Positions 18,223 through 27,298 are shown, counted from the stretch's first letter. The stretch: DNA of 61,168 nt from Bryobacteraceae bacterium (GCA_019187195.1 JABAQT010000035.1:5475-66642), one strand, 5' to 3'. The notes: generated by a model from the letters alone, not told the origin. Numbers and translations: made by a program.

Positions 18223-19668
18223 ATGAAAGCAAGCGCGAAAGAGATGAGAGCGGCGGGGTATGCGGCCGTGGACCGGGTGGTGGCGCACGTCGAGGCGCTC
18301 GAGGGCATGGCCGGCTGGACGGGAGCGCGGCGGGCCGAACTTGAAAAGCTCGAATTGGGGATTCCGGCGGCCCCGCGCCCGGCGGCCGAGGTGATCGAGC
18401 AGGTGGAGGAGGAGATTCTGCGCTATATGGCGCGGCCGGCGCATCCTCGGTTTTTCGCGTTCGTGCCGGGGCCGGGCAACTTCATGGGAGCGGTGGCGGA
18501 CTTTCTTTCGCAGGGATACAACGTATTTGCGGGGAACTGGTTCGCGGCATCGGGTCCGGCGATGGTGGAGTTGCGGACGATTGAGTGGCTGGCGGGACTG
18601 GTGGGATTTCCCGAGACGGCGGGAGGCGTGTTCTTGAGCGGGGGATCTCTCGCGAATTTTACGGCGCTGGCGGTGGCAAGGGACCGGATACTGGGCGAGG
18701 AGCGGTTGAGCGAAGGAGTGGCTTACTTCTCCGACCAGACACATTCATCGGTGGAGCGGGCTTTGCGGCTGCTCGGATTCTCGCGGCGGCAGTTGCGAAA
18801 GATTCCCAGCGGGGATGACTGCCGGATTGCGGTCTCCTCCGTGCGTTCCGCCATGGAGGAAGACCGGCGCGGCGGGCGTGTTCCCTGCTGTGTCATTGCC
18901 AACGCGGGGACAACAAACACGGGCGCGATCGATCCGCTGAGCGAACTGGCGGCGCTGTGCCGGGCCGAGGGGGCGTGGCTGCACGTGGATGGAGCATACG
19001 GGGCGGCGGCGGCGATCTGCGAGGAAGGGCGGCGCCTGCTCGAGGGAGTCGAAAAAGCCGATTCGCTCACATTTGATCCGCACAAGTGGCTTTTTCAGCC
19101 GTTCGATTGCGGGTGTGTTCTGTTGCGTGACGGGTCTTTGCTGCCGCGTACGTTTTATTCACGGCCCGAGTATTTGAAGGATGTGGGGGACAATCCGGGG
19201 GAGCCGAACCTATTCGATTACAGCCCGGAACTGACGCGTCCGTTCCGGGCGTTGAAACTGTGGATGACGCTGCAGGTGTTCGGGGAGGACGCGATGCGGC
19301 GGGCGGTGGAGCATGGCCTCGAGATGGCGCGGTATGCCGAATCGCTGGTGCGCGCAAGCGAGAACTGGGTGATTGTGACGCGGGCGGAGATGGGGATGCT
19401 CAGCTTCCGCCATGAGCCGCCGGGTGTTTCAAGTGAGCGGGTGGATGAGTGGAACCGCGAGATCGGGAAGCGGATTACGGCGTCGGGGTTCGCGGTAGTG
19501 CTTTCGACGGAGTTGAAGGGGCGGACGGTGTTGCGGATGTGTCCGATCAATCCGCGGACGACGGAGGCCGATGTAAGGGATACGATCCGGGAACTGGACC
19601 GGGTGGCGCGGGAGCGGGCTGTTCGGCTTCCTGGAGCAGGGCGAGGAACGAAGCCGTCGCGGGATTGA
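18223..19668 (+). CDS. PLP-dependent group II amino acid decarboxylase
   Basis: A pyridoxal-phosphate enzyme of 481 aa of the aromatic-L-amino-acid/glutamate decarboxylase family. The active-site lysine is Lys288 in DPHKWLFQPFDCG; upstream are the typical GGVFLSGGSLANFTALAVAR phosphate-binding region, NAGTTNTGAIDPL and WLHVDGAYGAAA with the PLP-pyridine Asp. The N-terminus (RFFAFVPGPGNFMGAVADFL) supports the aromatic decarboxylase branch, so the product may be an amine from Tyr, Trp or a related substrate; substrate is not certain. A TATGCT box ends 12 bases before the ATG. The 3' end overlaps the convergent LysR gene by 122 bases. Confidence 0.92.
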   Translation: MKASAKEMRAAGYAAVDRVVAHVEALEGMAGWTGARRAELEKLELGIPAAPRPAAEVIEQVEEEILRYMARPAHPRFFAFVPGPGNFMGAVADFLSQGYNVFAGNWFAASGPAMVELRTIEWLAGLVGFPETAGGVFLSGGSLANFTALAVARDRILGEERLSEGVAYFSDQTHSSVERALRLLGFSRRQLRKIPSGDDCRIAVSSVRSAMEEDRRGGRVPCCVIANAGTTNTGAIDPLSELAALCRAEGAWLHVDGAYGAAAAICEEGRRLLEGVEKADSLTFDPHKWLFQPFDCGCVLLRDGSLLPRTFYSRPEYLKDVGDNPGEPNLFDYSPELTRPFRALKLWMTLQVFGEDAMRRAVEHGLEMARYAESLVRASENWVIVTRAEMGMLSFRHEPPGVSSERVDEWNREIGKRITASGFAVVLSTELKGRTVLRMCPINPRTTEADVRDTIRELDRVARERAVRLPGAGRGTKPSRD

Positions 19669-20500
19669 ACCGCTTGCGTTTCAGGTGGATGATGCCGAGG
19701 GGACGGATGAGCCCCGGGGCGGCCAGGGGAACGCAGACCAGCCTTCCTTCGGCGATTTCAGCGCGCAACATGCGGGAGGGGACGATGCTGATGCCGCTGC
19801 CGAGGGCGAGCGCCTCTTTCACCATGGGGATGGAGTCGAAGTGCATGGTGACGTCGACGCTGACGTTGTGCTCCTTGAGGAAGCGGTCCACCTCGCGGCG
19901 GATGGGGAGATCGGGATCGAAGGCGATGAATTCCAATCCGGTGAGGTCGGCGGGCCGGATGGTGGTCAGCCTGGCGATGGGGTGCGAGGGCGCCGCCGCG
20001 ACGGCCATCTCCTCCTCGCGCCAGGGAATGACGGCGATGTCCTTGGCATGCTGCGGGTAACTGACCAGCCCGAGATCGGCGGTTTCGTTGCGCACCGCCT
20101 CGTAGACCTTTTCGGGGCGGACGTATTCGACTTCGAGCGAGGCGTGCGGGAAGCGGGAACGGAACACCTCATCGAGGCGCGACATCTCCACGAGGCCGAC
20201 GGAGAAGATGGAGGCCACGCGGACAACGCCCACAACGCCGGATCGCAACTGGCCGAGAGCGAGGCGGAATTCGTCATCGAGGCGCAGCACGTCGCGGCAA
20301 AGGGCGGCGTATAGATGGCCCGCTTCGGTGAGTTGAAGCGGGCGGCGGGAGCGGTCAATGAGCGGGGTGTCGAATCCGCGCTCCAACTCCTGGACATGCT
20401 GGCTGGCGGCGGACTGGCTGACGTTGTTCATGGCGGCTCCGCGGCTCATGCTGCCGGTGTGGGCGATGTCGCGGAATAGTTTTAGATGAAAGAAGTCCAA
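19547..20500 (-). CDS. LysR-type transcriptional regulator
   Basis: A LysR regulator of 317 aa. The N-terminal winged helix-turn-helix (about 1-60; FHLKLFRDIAHTGSMSRGAA, NVSQSAASQHVQELE) binds DNA; the rest (about 90-300) is the two-lobed effector-binding domain. The target is unknown; a 15-base LTTR box in its own promoter suggests autoregulation. The start is TTG at 20500, close to the predicted transcription start. The C-terminus extends about 20 Pro-rich residues past the usual end and overlaps the decarboxylase gene on the other strand. Confidence 0.92.
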   Translation of the reverse strand: MDFFHLKLFRDIAHTGSMSRGAAMNNVSQSAASQHVQELERGFDTPLIDRSRRPLQLTEAGHLYAALCRDVLRLDDEFRLALGQLRSGVVGVVRVASIFSVGLVEMSRLDEVFRSRFPHASLEVEYVRPEKVYEAVRNETADLGLVSYPQHAKDIAVIPWREEEMAVAAAPSHPIARLTTIRPADLTGLEFIAFDPDLPIRREVDRFLKEHNVSVDVTMHFDSIPMVKEALALGSGISIVPSRMLRAEIAEGRLVCVPLAAPGLIRPLGIIHLKRKRFNPATASFLALLQEAEQPAPAPPGPVPGSYPLHRPPSSAD

Positions 20501-20511
20501 GTGGGGAGCTT

Positions 20512-20540
20512 ATCATAAGACGTTCTTATATAGCAAGCAA
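20512..20540 (-). promoter_or_regulatory. LysR gene promoter with LTTR box
   Basis: On the minus strand TTGCTT (20540-20535) and TATGAT (20517-20512) are 17 bases apart. Between them, overlapping the -10, lies a perfect inverted repeat at 20515-20529, ATAAGA-CGT-TCTTAT, which fits the T-N11-A pattern of LysR binding sites. The site would let the regulator repress its own transcription. It is seen in sequence; binding is inferred. Confidence 0.55.
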
Positions 20541-20573
20541 TGAGACAGCGTGTTTGTTAATTCTGGTGCGCGC

Positions 20574-20897
20574 TTATTGGCGCTCGGCGGCATGGGCGAG
20601 GGCGTTTTCGATGAGCTCGACGATGTGGCGGTCGGCGAGGGCGTAGTGGATGTGTTTGCCGTGGCGGGAGCGGACGACGACGTTTTCGGCGCGGAGGACG
20701 CGGAGGCGTTGAGAGATGGTGGAGATGGATTCGTGTTCGGCCTGGGCGAGCTGGGAGACGCAGGCTTCGCCCTGGGAGAGGAGGGCGAGGAGGCGGAGGC
20801 GGGGCGGGTCGCCGATGGCGCGGAAGAGGCGGGCGGTGCGGTCGATGGAGGCAGGGGAGGCGGAAGAGAGCGGGGGGTGTGAGTGGGGTTGCTTCAT
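20574..20897 (-). CDS. ArsR/SmtB family metal-responsive repressor
   Basis: A 107-aa ArsR-family winged-helix repressor (about 20-85; RLFRAIGDPPRLRLLALLSQ, CVSQLAQAEHESISTISQRL). The C-terminal helix has Asp89, His91, His102 and Glu105 in DRHIVELIENALAHAAE, the same spacing as the alpha-5 zinc site of SmtB. The alpha-3 Cys site of CadC/ArsR is not present (EACVSQL). This predicts Zn, Co or a similar divalent ion as inducer. It is divergent from the P1B ATPase gene, its probable target, across a 92-base gap. Confidence 0.9.
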   Translation of the reverse strand: MKQPHSHPPLSSASPASIDRTARLFRAIGDPPRLRLLALLSQGEACVSQLAQAEHESISTISQRLRVLRAENVVVRSRHGKHIHYALADRHIVELIENALAHAAERQ

Positions 20898-20905
20898 TTT
20901 AACAA

Positions 20906-20948
20906 CTGTGCAAATATGATAATGACAGCGCCGTTACCGTTCTGTCAA
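20906..20948 (-). promoter_or_regulatory. candidate ArsR promoter/operator
   Basis: On the minus strand TTGACA (20948-20943) is followed after about 18 bases by CATTAT. Overlapping the -10, an imperfect inverted repeat with outer arms CTGT (20906-20909) and ACAG (20925-20928) could be the repressor site. For the divergent ATPase only a weak TATTCT (20976-20981) is visible. The promoter is reasonable; the operator is tentative. Confidence 0.35.
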
Positions 20949-20989
20949 ATGCCGGGGTGTTCCGGCTCTCCCTGATATTCTGATGAGAG

Positions 20990-23149
20990 GTGTCCGCCAT
21001 TCATTCTCACGTTGAATTCCGCGTTCACGGCCTCGATTGCGCCGAGGAAGTGTCGCTTTTGCGCCGCGAAGTGGGCTCCGTTTCCGGCGTTACCGATCTC
21101 ACGTTCGACGTTCTGAACGCGAAGATGGGGGTGCGGTTCGACCCCTCGAGGGCGGATCAGGGGATGATCCGCGCGGCCGTGGCGCGCACCGGGATGAAGT
21201 GCGAGCCTTACCGGGAGGCCAAGAAGGATGACGCGTGGTGGAGGCTGCATGGCCGCTTGCTGCTGTGCCTGGTAAGCGGCGTGGCGCTGTTTGGCGGCGC
21301 GTTCACTCAGGCGACGTCGGTTGCGGAGTTCGCCCGGTCGATGCTGGTGCATGAGCATGGCGGCCATATCGCGCCGCTGACGATGGCATTCTACGCCGCG
21401 GCGATGATCAGCGGGATGTTTTTCGCGGCTCCGAAGGCGTGGACGGCTCTGCGGCGGCTGAATCCCGAGATGAACGTTCTGGTGGCGGTGTCGATTCTGG
21501 GAGCCGTGGTGTTGGGGGAGTGGCTCGAGGGGGCGACACTGGCGTTTCTTTTCGCGCTGGCGGGACTGCTCGAGAGTTGGAGCATTTCGCGGGCGCGGAA
21601 CGCGGTTTCCTCGCTGCTGGCGGTGACGCCATCGGAGGCCACCGTGGTGCATCATCATGGCGAGCACCGGATGCCGGTGGAGCAGGTGAAGGTGGGGGAG
21701 GTGGTTCGGGTGAAGCCCGGCGAACGGATTCCCTGTGATGGGGAGGTGACGTCGGGGATGTCGCAGGTGAACCAGGCTGTGATCACCGGGGAGTCCATTC
21801 CGGTGATGAAGGAACTCGGGTCCACGGTATTTGCCGGAACGATGAACGGGGACGGGTTGGTGGAGGTGAAGGTATCGAAGCCACCCTCGGATACGCTGCT
21901 GTCGAGGATGCTGCGGATGCTCGACGGATCGCACCACCGGGCGCAGACGGAGCAGTTCGTGGAGCGGTTCGCGCGCGTATACACTCCCGCCATCTTCCTG
22001 CTGGCCATTCTGGTGACGGCGGGCGCGCCGCTGCTGATGGGTTGGGACTGGGAACGGGCCGGCTATCAGGGGATGGTGATTCTGCTGATTTCGTGCCCCT
22101 GCGCGCTGGTGATTTCGACGCCCGTGACGGTGGTGGCGGCTTTGGCATCGGCGGCCAGGGCGGGGGTATTGATCAAGGGGGGAGTCCACCTGGAACAGGC
22201 GGCGAAACTGAAGGCGTTTGCCTTCGATAAGACGGGTGTGTTGACGGAAGGGTCTCCCGAGGTACAGACTTTCCGGACGTTGGATGGCATGGGGGAGACG
22301 GAAGCGCTACGGCGGCTGATGGCCCTGGAACAGCGCAGCGAACACCCGGTGGGGCACGCGGTGGTGCGCTATGCCTCGCAACAGGGGATCGAGCCGGAGA
22401 TGGTTTCCGATTTCCGGGCGGTGCGCGGGCGGGGGGCCGAAGCGGTGGTGGGTAGGGAGCGGTTTTGGGCGGGGAGTCACCGTTTCCTGCATGAGAAAGG
22501 TCTCGAGCGGGAGGGGATCTGCTCGCAAATCGAGGCGTTGGAGGATGAAGGGCGTACGGCGTTTCTTTGCGGGACGGGCGATCATGTGTGGGCGATGGTG
22601 GCGCTGGCCGATCCGCTGAGAAAAGAGGCCGCGGAAGCGATTGCGGGGCTGCGGCGGGAGGGCGTCGAGCGGGTGGTGATGTTGACGGGGGACAATAAGC
22701 CCACGGCGGCGGCGGTGGGCCGTCAGTTGGACCTCGAGGATGTGCGCGCGGAGATGCTGCCGGATGAGAAGGCGGAAGCGGTGAAGCGGCTGCGAAACGA
22801 ATTCGGGCACGTGGCGATGGTGGGGGACGGGATCAACGACGCGCAGGCGCTGGCGAGCGCGTCGGTGGGGATTGCGCTGGGGCGGCGGTCCACGGACGTC
22901 GCGCTCGAGACGGCGGATGTCGTATTGATGAACGAAGACTTGCGTAATCTTGGGTTTCTGCTGCGTCACGCGCGACGGGCGGCGTTTGTGATACGGCAGA
23001 ACGTGGTGTTCGCCATTGGGCTGAAGGCGGTGTTTCTGGTGATGGCTTTCGCCGGGATTGCAACGCTGTGGATGGCGATTGCGGCTGACATGGGGGCGAC
23101 ATTGCTGGTGACATTCAACGGGTTGCGGCTGCTGCACGCGAAGCGTTAG
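20990..23149 (+). CDS. P1B-type heavy-metal exporting ATPase (Zn/Cd type)
   Basis: An inner-membrane metal efflux ATPase of 719 aa. It has an N-terminal HMA domain (about 1-68; FRVHGLDCAEEVSLL), membrane helices, the actuator domain with a TGES loop (AVITGESIPV), the metal-binding CPC motif in the membrane (Cys369-Pro-Cys371, ISCPCALVISTPVT), the phosphorylation site Asp413 in DKTGVLTEG, the SEHPVGHA nucleotide-binding motif and the hinge GDGINDAQAL. The motif set fits the Zn/Cd/Pb (ZntA/CadA) branch. The start is GTG 20990 with GAGAGG immediately upstream, unusually close. The divergent SmtB-type repressor supports zinc-type efflux. Confidence 0.94.
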   Translation: MSAIHSHVEFRVHGLDCAEEVSLLRREVGSVSGVTDLTFDVLNAKMGVRFDPSRADQGMIRAAVARTGMKCEPYREAKKDDAWWRLHGRLLLCLVSGVALFGGAFTQATSVAEFARSMLVHEHGGHIAPLTMAFYAAAMISGMFFAAPKAWTALRRLNPEMNVLVAVSILGAVVLGEWLEGATLAFLFALAGLLESWSISRARNAVSSLLAVTPSEATVVHHHGEHRMPVEQVKVGEVVRVKPGERIPCDGEVTSGMSQVNQAVITGESIPVMKELGSTVFAGTMNGDGLVEVKVSKPPSDTLLSRMLRMLDGSHHRAQTEQFVERFARVYTPAIFLLAILVTAGAPLLMGWDWERAGYQGMVILLISCPCALVISTPVTVVAALASAARAGVLIKGGVHLEQAAKLKAFAFDKTGVLTEGSPEVQTFRTLDGMGETEALRRLMALEQRSEHPVGHAVVRYASQQGIEPEMVSDFRAVRGRGAEAVVGRERFWAGSHRFLHEKGLEREGICSQIEALEDEGRTAFLCGTGDHVWAMVALADPLRKEAAEAIAGLRREGVERVVMLTGDNKPTAAAVGRQLDLEDVRAEMLPDEKAEAVKRLRNEFGHVAMVGDGINDAQALASASVGIALGRRSTDVALETADVVLMNEDLRNLGFLLRHARRAAFVIRQNVVFAIGLKAVFLVMAFAGIATLWMAIAADMGATLLVTFNGLRLLHAKR

Positions 23150-23217
23150 GGGCCCGGTGGAAAACCGATTGTGGGGCCGGTTCGTGAAACCCGGACACCT
23201 TATGTCGCGTCCCCGGT

Positions 23218-23226
23218 TGGTATACT
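23218..23226 (+). promoter_or_regulatory. extended -10 promoter before NHL/TIGR03437 gene
   Basis: TGG followed directly by TATACT forms an extended -10 element. Transcription would start near 23233, about 20 bases before the ATG at 23255. No convincing -35 is present, which extended -10 promoters do not need. A second TATACT occurs at 23247-23252 but lies too close to the start codon. Confidence 0.45.
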
Positions 23227-23254
23227 GATACGAGGCTTCCTAAGTTTATACTTC

Positions 23255-26032
23255 ATGCGGAAATACGGCATCGGTTTGCTATTGGCGGCGGGGTTGTGCG
23301 AGGCCGCCGATTTTTTTAGTGGGATGGCCGCCCGGGCCGTAATCGGGCAACGGACTTTTACCGCGCAAACTCCTGGCGCGTCGGATGTTTTGTTGGGCGG
23401 GGTGGGGGGAATTGCGTATGCAAACGGCACCCTGATTGTAGTGGACGATAATCGGGTTTCGGCCTCTCCGCAGAACAACCGTGTTCTCATCTTCCGGAAT
23501 GTGAGTTCCTTCCTGCCTGAACCCACGGCGGTACTGCCGTCGTCCGGGGTTCGTTGCCCGTTGTGCGTGGGCCAGGCCGCCGTGGTTTTGGGCCAGCCGG
23601 ACTTCACCAGTTCGGAGATCGGATTGAGCGACAAGACATTCCAGCATCCGACGGCGGTGGCGACCGATGGCCAGTACCTTGCGGTCGCGGACACCGATAA
23701 TAACCGCGTGCTGATCTGGAACTCGATTCCGGCGGTGAACCAGGCTCCGGCGGATGTCGTGCTCGGCCAGCCGGATTTCAAGACGAACAAGGCGAACGAA
23801 GGCAACCAGGCTCCGACCGCGCGCAGCCTGCGCGGACCGCAAGGGGTATGGATTCAGGCGGGGCGGTTGTACGTCGCCGATACGTTGAACAACCGCATCC
23901 TGGTGTGGAGAAACATACCCACGCAGAACTTTCAGCAAGCGGATCTCGTGTTGGGGCAGTCGAGTTTCACGGCCAGCACGACTCAGGACCTGAAGTCGCA
24001 GAGTTTTGATCCGAAGCCGAACAACATGCTGGCTCCGGTTTCGGTGACTTCGGACGGATTGAAGTTGTTTGTAGCCGATCTCGGACACAACCGGGTTCTG
24101 GTGTGGAACAGCATTCCGGACACAAACCAGGCTCCGGCGGATCTTGCCATCGGGCAACCGGATCTCAACAGCGGAGCTTCGAATAACACGCAGAACCTGT
24201 GTCCGGAGAACCGTACGACGGACAAGGACGGGAATACGATTTATCCGGCTTCCTGCGGCGCGAGCCTGGACTTTCCACGCTCGGCCTATTCGGACGGGAA
24301 GCGTCTGTTCGTGGCGGACGGCGGAAATGACAGGGTGTTGGTGTTCAACAGCATCCCCACGCAGAGCGGGCAGGGGGCGGATGCGATTGTGGGGCAGATA
24401 GCGAGCGGGATCAACCAGGTATCGGACAGCGCCAATCCGCTGGGACGAGGCAGCGCGGACAGCGTGGCGACGCCAATGGGGATCACCAGCGACGGCACGA
24501 ATCTTTTTGTGAGCGATCCGTACCGGCGGCGGGTGATGGTGTTCACGCCGGGCGAGACGTATGTCCCTTACAGCGGCGTGCGGAACCTGTTCAGCCGCAG
24601 CGTGTATGCGGTGGGGACGATCACATTTTCCGGAACCTTGAAGGAGGGCGATAAGGTTACGGTGCACATCGGTGATTCTTCGAAGAACCAGGAGAAGACC
24701 TACGACTATACGGTGGTCAAGAACGACTCGTTCACGCGGGTTGTGAACAACCTGGTTTTGACGATCAACGCCGATGGCGGCGATCCGCTGGTGCTGGCCA
24801 CGCCGAATACGAATTTCAACTCGATTATTTTGACATCGCGGTTGCAGGGCGACGCGGGAAACACGATCCCGATTTCGACGACTACTTCCGACAACGCGGT
24901 GATCACCGCCGCGGCGAGCGGAGCGACATTGAGCGGCGGGCAGGACGCGGCCAAGATCGCGCCCGGAACTCTGGTGGCGATTTTCGGAGATAACCTCTCG
25001 GATTCGACCGCGTCGGCTCCGGCGGAAGCGGATCCGCTGCCGACGGAACTGGCCGGGGTGCAGGTGTATTTCGACGGCATCCGCGCCCCGCTGCTGATGG
25101 TGTCGCCGACGGAGATCCGGGCGCAGGTGCCATGGGAAGTGAGCGATTCGAACAGCATCAGCAACTACGTGCGCATCCAGCGTTCGAGCGGAGTGGTGGT
25201 GACGACGGCGGCGGTCGCGGTGCCGATCATTGGAGAGAATCCGGGGTTGCTCGCGCAGGAGGGCACGGATCCGCGGCCGGCGATCGCGGTGCACTCGAGC
25301 AGCCAGGCCACGGCGACGGTCTCCGTGGACGGATCCGTGAATGCGGGCGACGTGGCGACAGTATTCATCGAGGACCGCTCGTACGCTTATACGGTGCAGA
25401 GCAGCGATACGCTCGAGAGCATTCGCGACGCGCTGATCGGCAAGATCAACGCGAACGCCGATGAGAAGGTGGAGGCTTTCGCGGCGGGCTTGTTCACCCG
25501 TATTCGCCTGCGGGCGAAGGTGCAAGGGCCGGAGGGCAACGGAATTCCGATTTCCACCAGCACGAATGACGGCTCGCAGGTGATCCTGACGGCTACGAAT
25601 GCGGCGACTTGCTGCGCAAATGTAGCCGGCGCTCCGGTGACCATCGACAATCCGGCGATTCCGGGAGAGACGATCATCTTCACGGCGACCGGATTGGGTC
25701 TGGTTACCAACAGGGACATTATTGATGAACTGGCGACGGGGTTCCGGTTGAAGAGCACGGAGAGCAATACGCCGGGTGAATTTGTCTCGTCGCTGATCGG
25801 CGGCAAGACGGCGAACGTGCTGTATTCGGGGCTCCAGCCCGGGATGGTGGGAATCTACCGGGTGGAGCTGGAGTTGAACTCCGATATTCCGACGAACCCG
25901 AATACACAGGTCACGATCGCGCAGGACGTCTATGTGAGCAACATCGTCACGATACCGGTATTCAATCCGGCGCAGGATCTTCCACCGCCGCCGGACGCGT
26001 CCACCGGGAATGTTGTGCACCGGAGAAGGTAG
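23255..26032 (+). CDS. secreted NHL-repeat protein with interrupted TIGR03437-like domain
   Basis: A large exported protein (925 aa from ATG 23255, where a signal peptide KYGIGLLLAAGLCEA begins). Residues about 40-440 form an NHL-type propeller with repeats of the kind LAVADTDNNRVLIWNSIPA and ADVVLGQPDF. A C-terminal TIGR03437-like domain (APGTLVAIFGDNL, GVQVYFDGIRAPLLMVSPTE) starts near 566. Two copies of a roughly 100-residue module (about 447-560 and 685-785; GDKVTVHIGD/YTV and GNTIPISTTTSD versus GDVATVFIED/YTV and GNGIPISTSTND) flank and split that domain. Such proteins are expanded in Solibacter relatives; their role is unknown, possibly extracellular binding. Confidence 0.88.
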   Translation: MRKYGIGLLLAAGLCEAADFFSGMAARAVIGQRTFTAQTPGASDVLLGGVGGIAYANGTLIVVDDNRVSASPQNNRVLIFRNVSSFLPEPTAVLPSSGVRCPLCVGQAAVVLGQPDFTSSEIGLSDKTFQHPTAVATDGQYLAVADTDNNRVLIWNSIPAVNQAPADVVLGQPDFKTNKANEGNQAPTARSLRGPQGVWIQAGRLYVADTLNNRILVWRNIPTQNFQQADLVLGQSSFTASTTQDLKSQSFDPKPNNMLAPVSVTSDGLKLFVADLGHNRVLVWNSIPDTNQAPADLAIGQPDLNSGASNNTQNLCPENRTTDKDGNTIYPASCGASLDFPRSAYSDGKRLFVADGGNDRVLVFNSIPTQSGQGADAIVGQIASGINQVSDSANPLGRGSADSVATPMGITSDGTNLFVSDPYRRRVMVFTPGETYVPYSGVRNLFSRSVYAVGTITFSGTLKEGDKVTVHIGDSSKNQEKTYDYTVVKNDSFTRVVNNLVLTINADGGDPLVLATPNTNFNSIILTSRLQGDAGNTIPISTTTSDNAVITAAASGATLSGGQDAAKIAPGTLVAIFGDNLSDSTASAPAEADPLPTELAGVQVYFDGIRAPLLMVSPTEIRAQVPWEVSDSNSISNYVRIQRSSGVVVTTAAVAVPIIGENPGLLAQEGTDPRPAIAVHSSSQATATVSVDGSVNAGDVATVFIEDRSYAYTVQSSDTLESIRDALIGKINANADEKVEAFAAGLFTRIRLRAKVQGPEGNGIPISTSTNDGSQVILTATNAATCCANVAGAPVTIDNPAIPGETIIFTATGLGLVTNRDIIDELATGFRLKSTESNTPGEFVSSLIGGKTANVLYSGLQPGMVGIYRVELELNSDIPTNPNTQVTIAQDVYVSNIVTIPVFNPAQDLPPPPDASTGNVVHRRR

Positions 26033-27286
26033 TTGGCGCTCACGCGGCGCGCATGGTTCGGGACGGCGGCCGCCGGTCTTGGGCAGCTGCGGCGCGTTCG
26101 TCCGAACGTCCTGATTTTTCTCTCGGACCAGGAAACGGCGTTGCTTCCCGGGCCGGTCCGCACTCCGAACCGCGACCGGTTGGGCGGTGTGCGGTTCACG
26201 CATGCCTTCTGCGGCACGCCGCAGTGTTCTCCAGCGCGGGCGGCGGTGATTACGGGGCTTGATCCGCATAAAGCCGGGGTGCTCACCAACGTGGACAAGT
26301 CGTCGCTGGGGCAGCCGTTGCGGGCTTCGATTCCGAACATAGGAAGCGTATTCCAAGCGGCGGGCTATCACACCGGATACTTTGGAAAATGGCATCTGAG
26401 CGATTCGCGGGACCTGGCGGCATACGGTTTCGCCGACAGCGAAATGGACGGGGCGGACGAGGAGATCGCGAGGCGCGCGGCGGCATGGATGCGGGGGCGG
26501 ACGGGACCGTGGCTGGCGTTTGTTTCGATACTGAACCCGCACAACATCTATGACATTCCGCGAAGGGTAAAGCCGGAAGATGTGGAGCCGCGGGAAGGGG
26601 TACGGAAGCCCTACAGCGGCCTCGAGAATCTGGCGGGAAAGCCGGCCGAGCAGCGGGAGTATGCAGTTCAGGACCAGGGCAAGGCGACACGGGAGTTTAC
26701 GCCCGCGGACTGGTTGAAGTACCGGAGCTACTATCTTGAACTGGTGGAGCGGGCGGACCGGTGCCTGGGCATTGCCATGCAGGGGATCTCCCGCGTTTCG
26801 AGTACGGTAATTCTGTACTCGTCGGATCATGGGGATGCAACGGGCGAGCATGGCCTGGCGTATAAAGGCCCTTTCCTGTACGAGGAACTGGTGCGCATTC
26901 CATTGGAAATAGCTGGTCCGGGGACGGAGAAGTTGAAGCCTCGCGGGGGTGAGTTGGTGACGCAGACCGACATCGCTCCGACGCTGGCCGGGCTTGCGGG
27001 GTTGCGCTGGCCGGCGGCGGTCAGCGGGAGGGACCTGACGGCGGGCGGGCCCGCGCGCGACGCCGTGCTGCTTGAATACTATGCCAAGCAGAGATGGAAG
27101 AATCCGATCCGGGCCGTGCGCACGCGGCGCTACAAGCTGAACTGGTATAACAGCGGGCACCGTGAACTGTACGATCTCGAGAAAGACCCCCATGAGACGC
27201 GCAACCTCGAGGGCGATGCCGCGATGGGCGAGGTGCAAGAGGAGTTGGAGCGCCGCATCAGCGCGTGGCGCGGGCCGGTGTTCTGA
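26033..27286 (+). CDS. secreted sulfatase
   Basis: A sulfatase-family hydrolase of 417 aa. A short Tat-like N-terminus (TRRAWFGTAAAGLG) precedes the catalytic domain: NVLIFLSDQE, the CxPxR motif with the residue converted to formylglycine (Cys65, CSPARAAVITG), GYFGKWHL, and the metal-binding YSSDHGDATGEHG region. It should remove sulfate esters, probably from polysaccharides. The TTG start directly follows the stop of the NHL gene; GGAGAAGG just upstream is a strong ribosome-binding site, so the two genes are coupled. Activation needs a formylglycine-generating enzyme, and the FGE-like protein at 4266-5864 lacks the catalytic cysteines. Confidence 0.9.
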   Translation: MALTRRAWFGTAAAGLGQLRRVRPNVLIFLSDQETALLPGPVRTPNRDRLGGVRFTHAFCGTPQCSPARAAVITGLDPHKAGVLTNVDKSSLGQPLRASIPNIGSVFQAAGYHTGYFGKWHLSDSRDLAAYGFADSEMDGADEEIARRAAAWMRGRTGPWLAFVSILNPHNIYDIPRRVKPEDVEPREGVRKPYSGLENLAGKPAEQREYAVQDQGKATREFTPADWLKYRSYYLELVERADRCLGIAMQGISRVSSTVILYSSDHGDATGEHGLAYKGPFLYEELVRIPLEIAGPGTEKLKPRGGELVTQTDIAPTLAGLAGLRWPAAVSGRDLTAGGPARDAVLLEYYAKQRWKNPIRAVRTRRYKLNWYNSGHRELYDLEKDPHETRNLEGDAAMGEVQEELERRISAWRGPVF

Positions 27287-27298
27287 CGGGGGTTCCGT

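Noticed and set aside
23279..27238. Open frame of about 1319 codons on the minus strand
   Set aside because: It lies opposite the NHL and sulfatase genes, is rich in Arg, His and Pro, and has no domain; it is a by-product of high GC at third positions.
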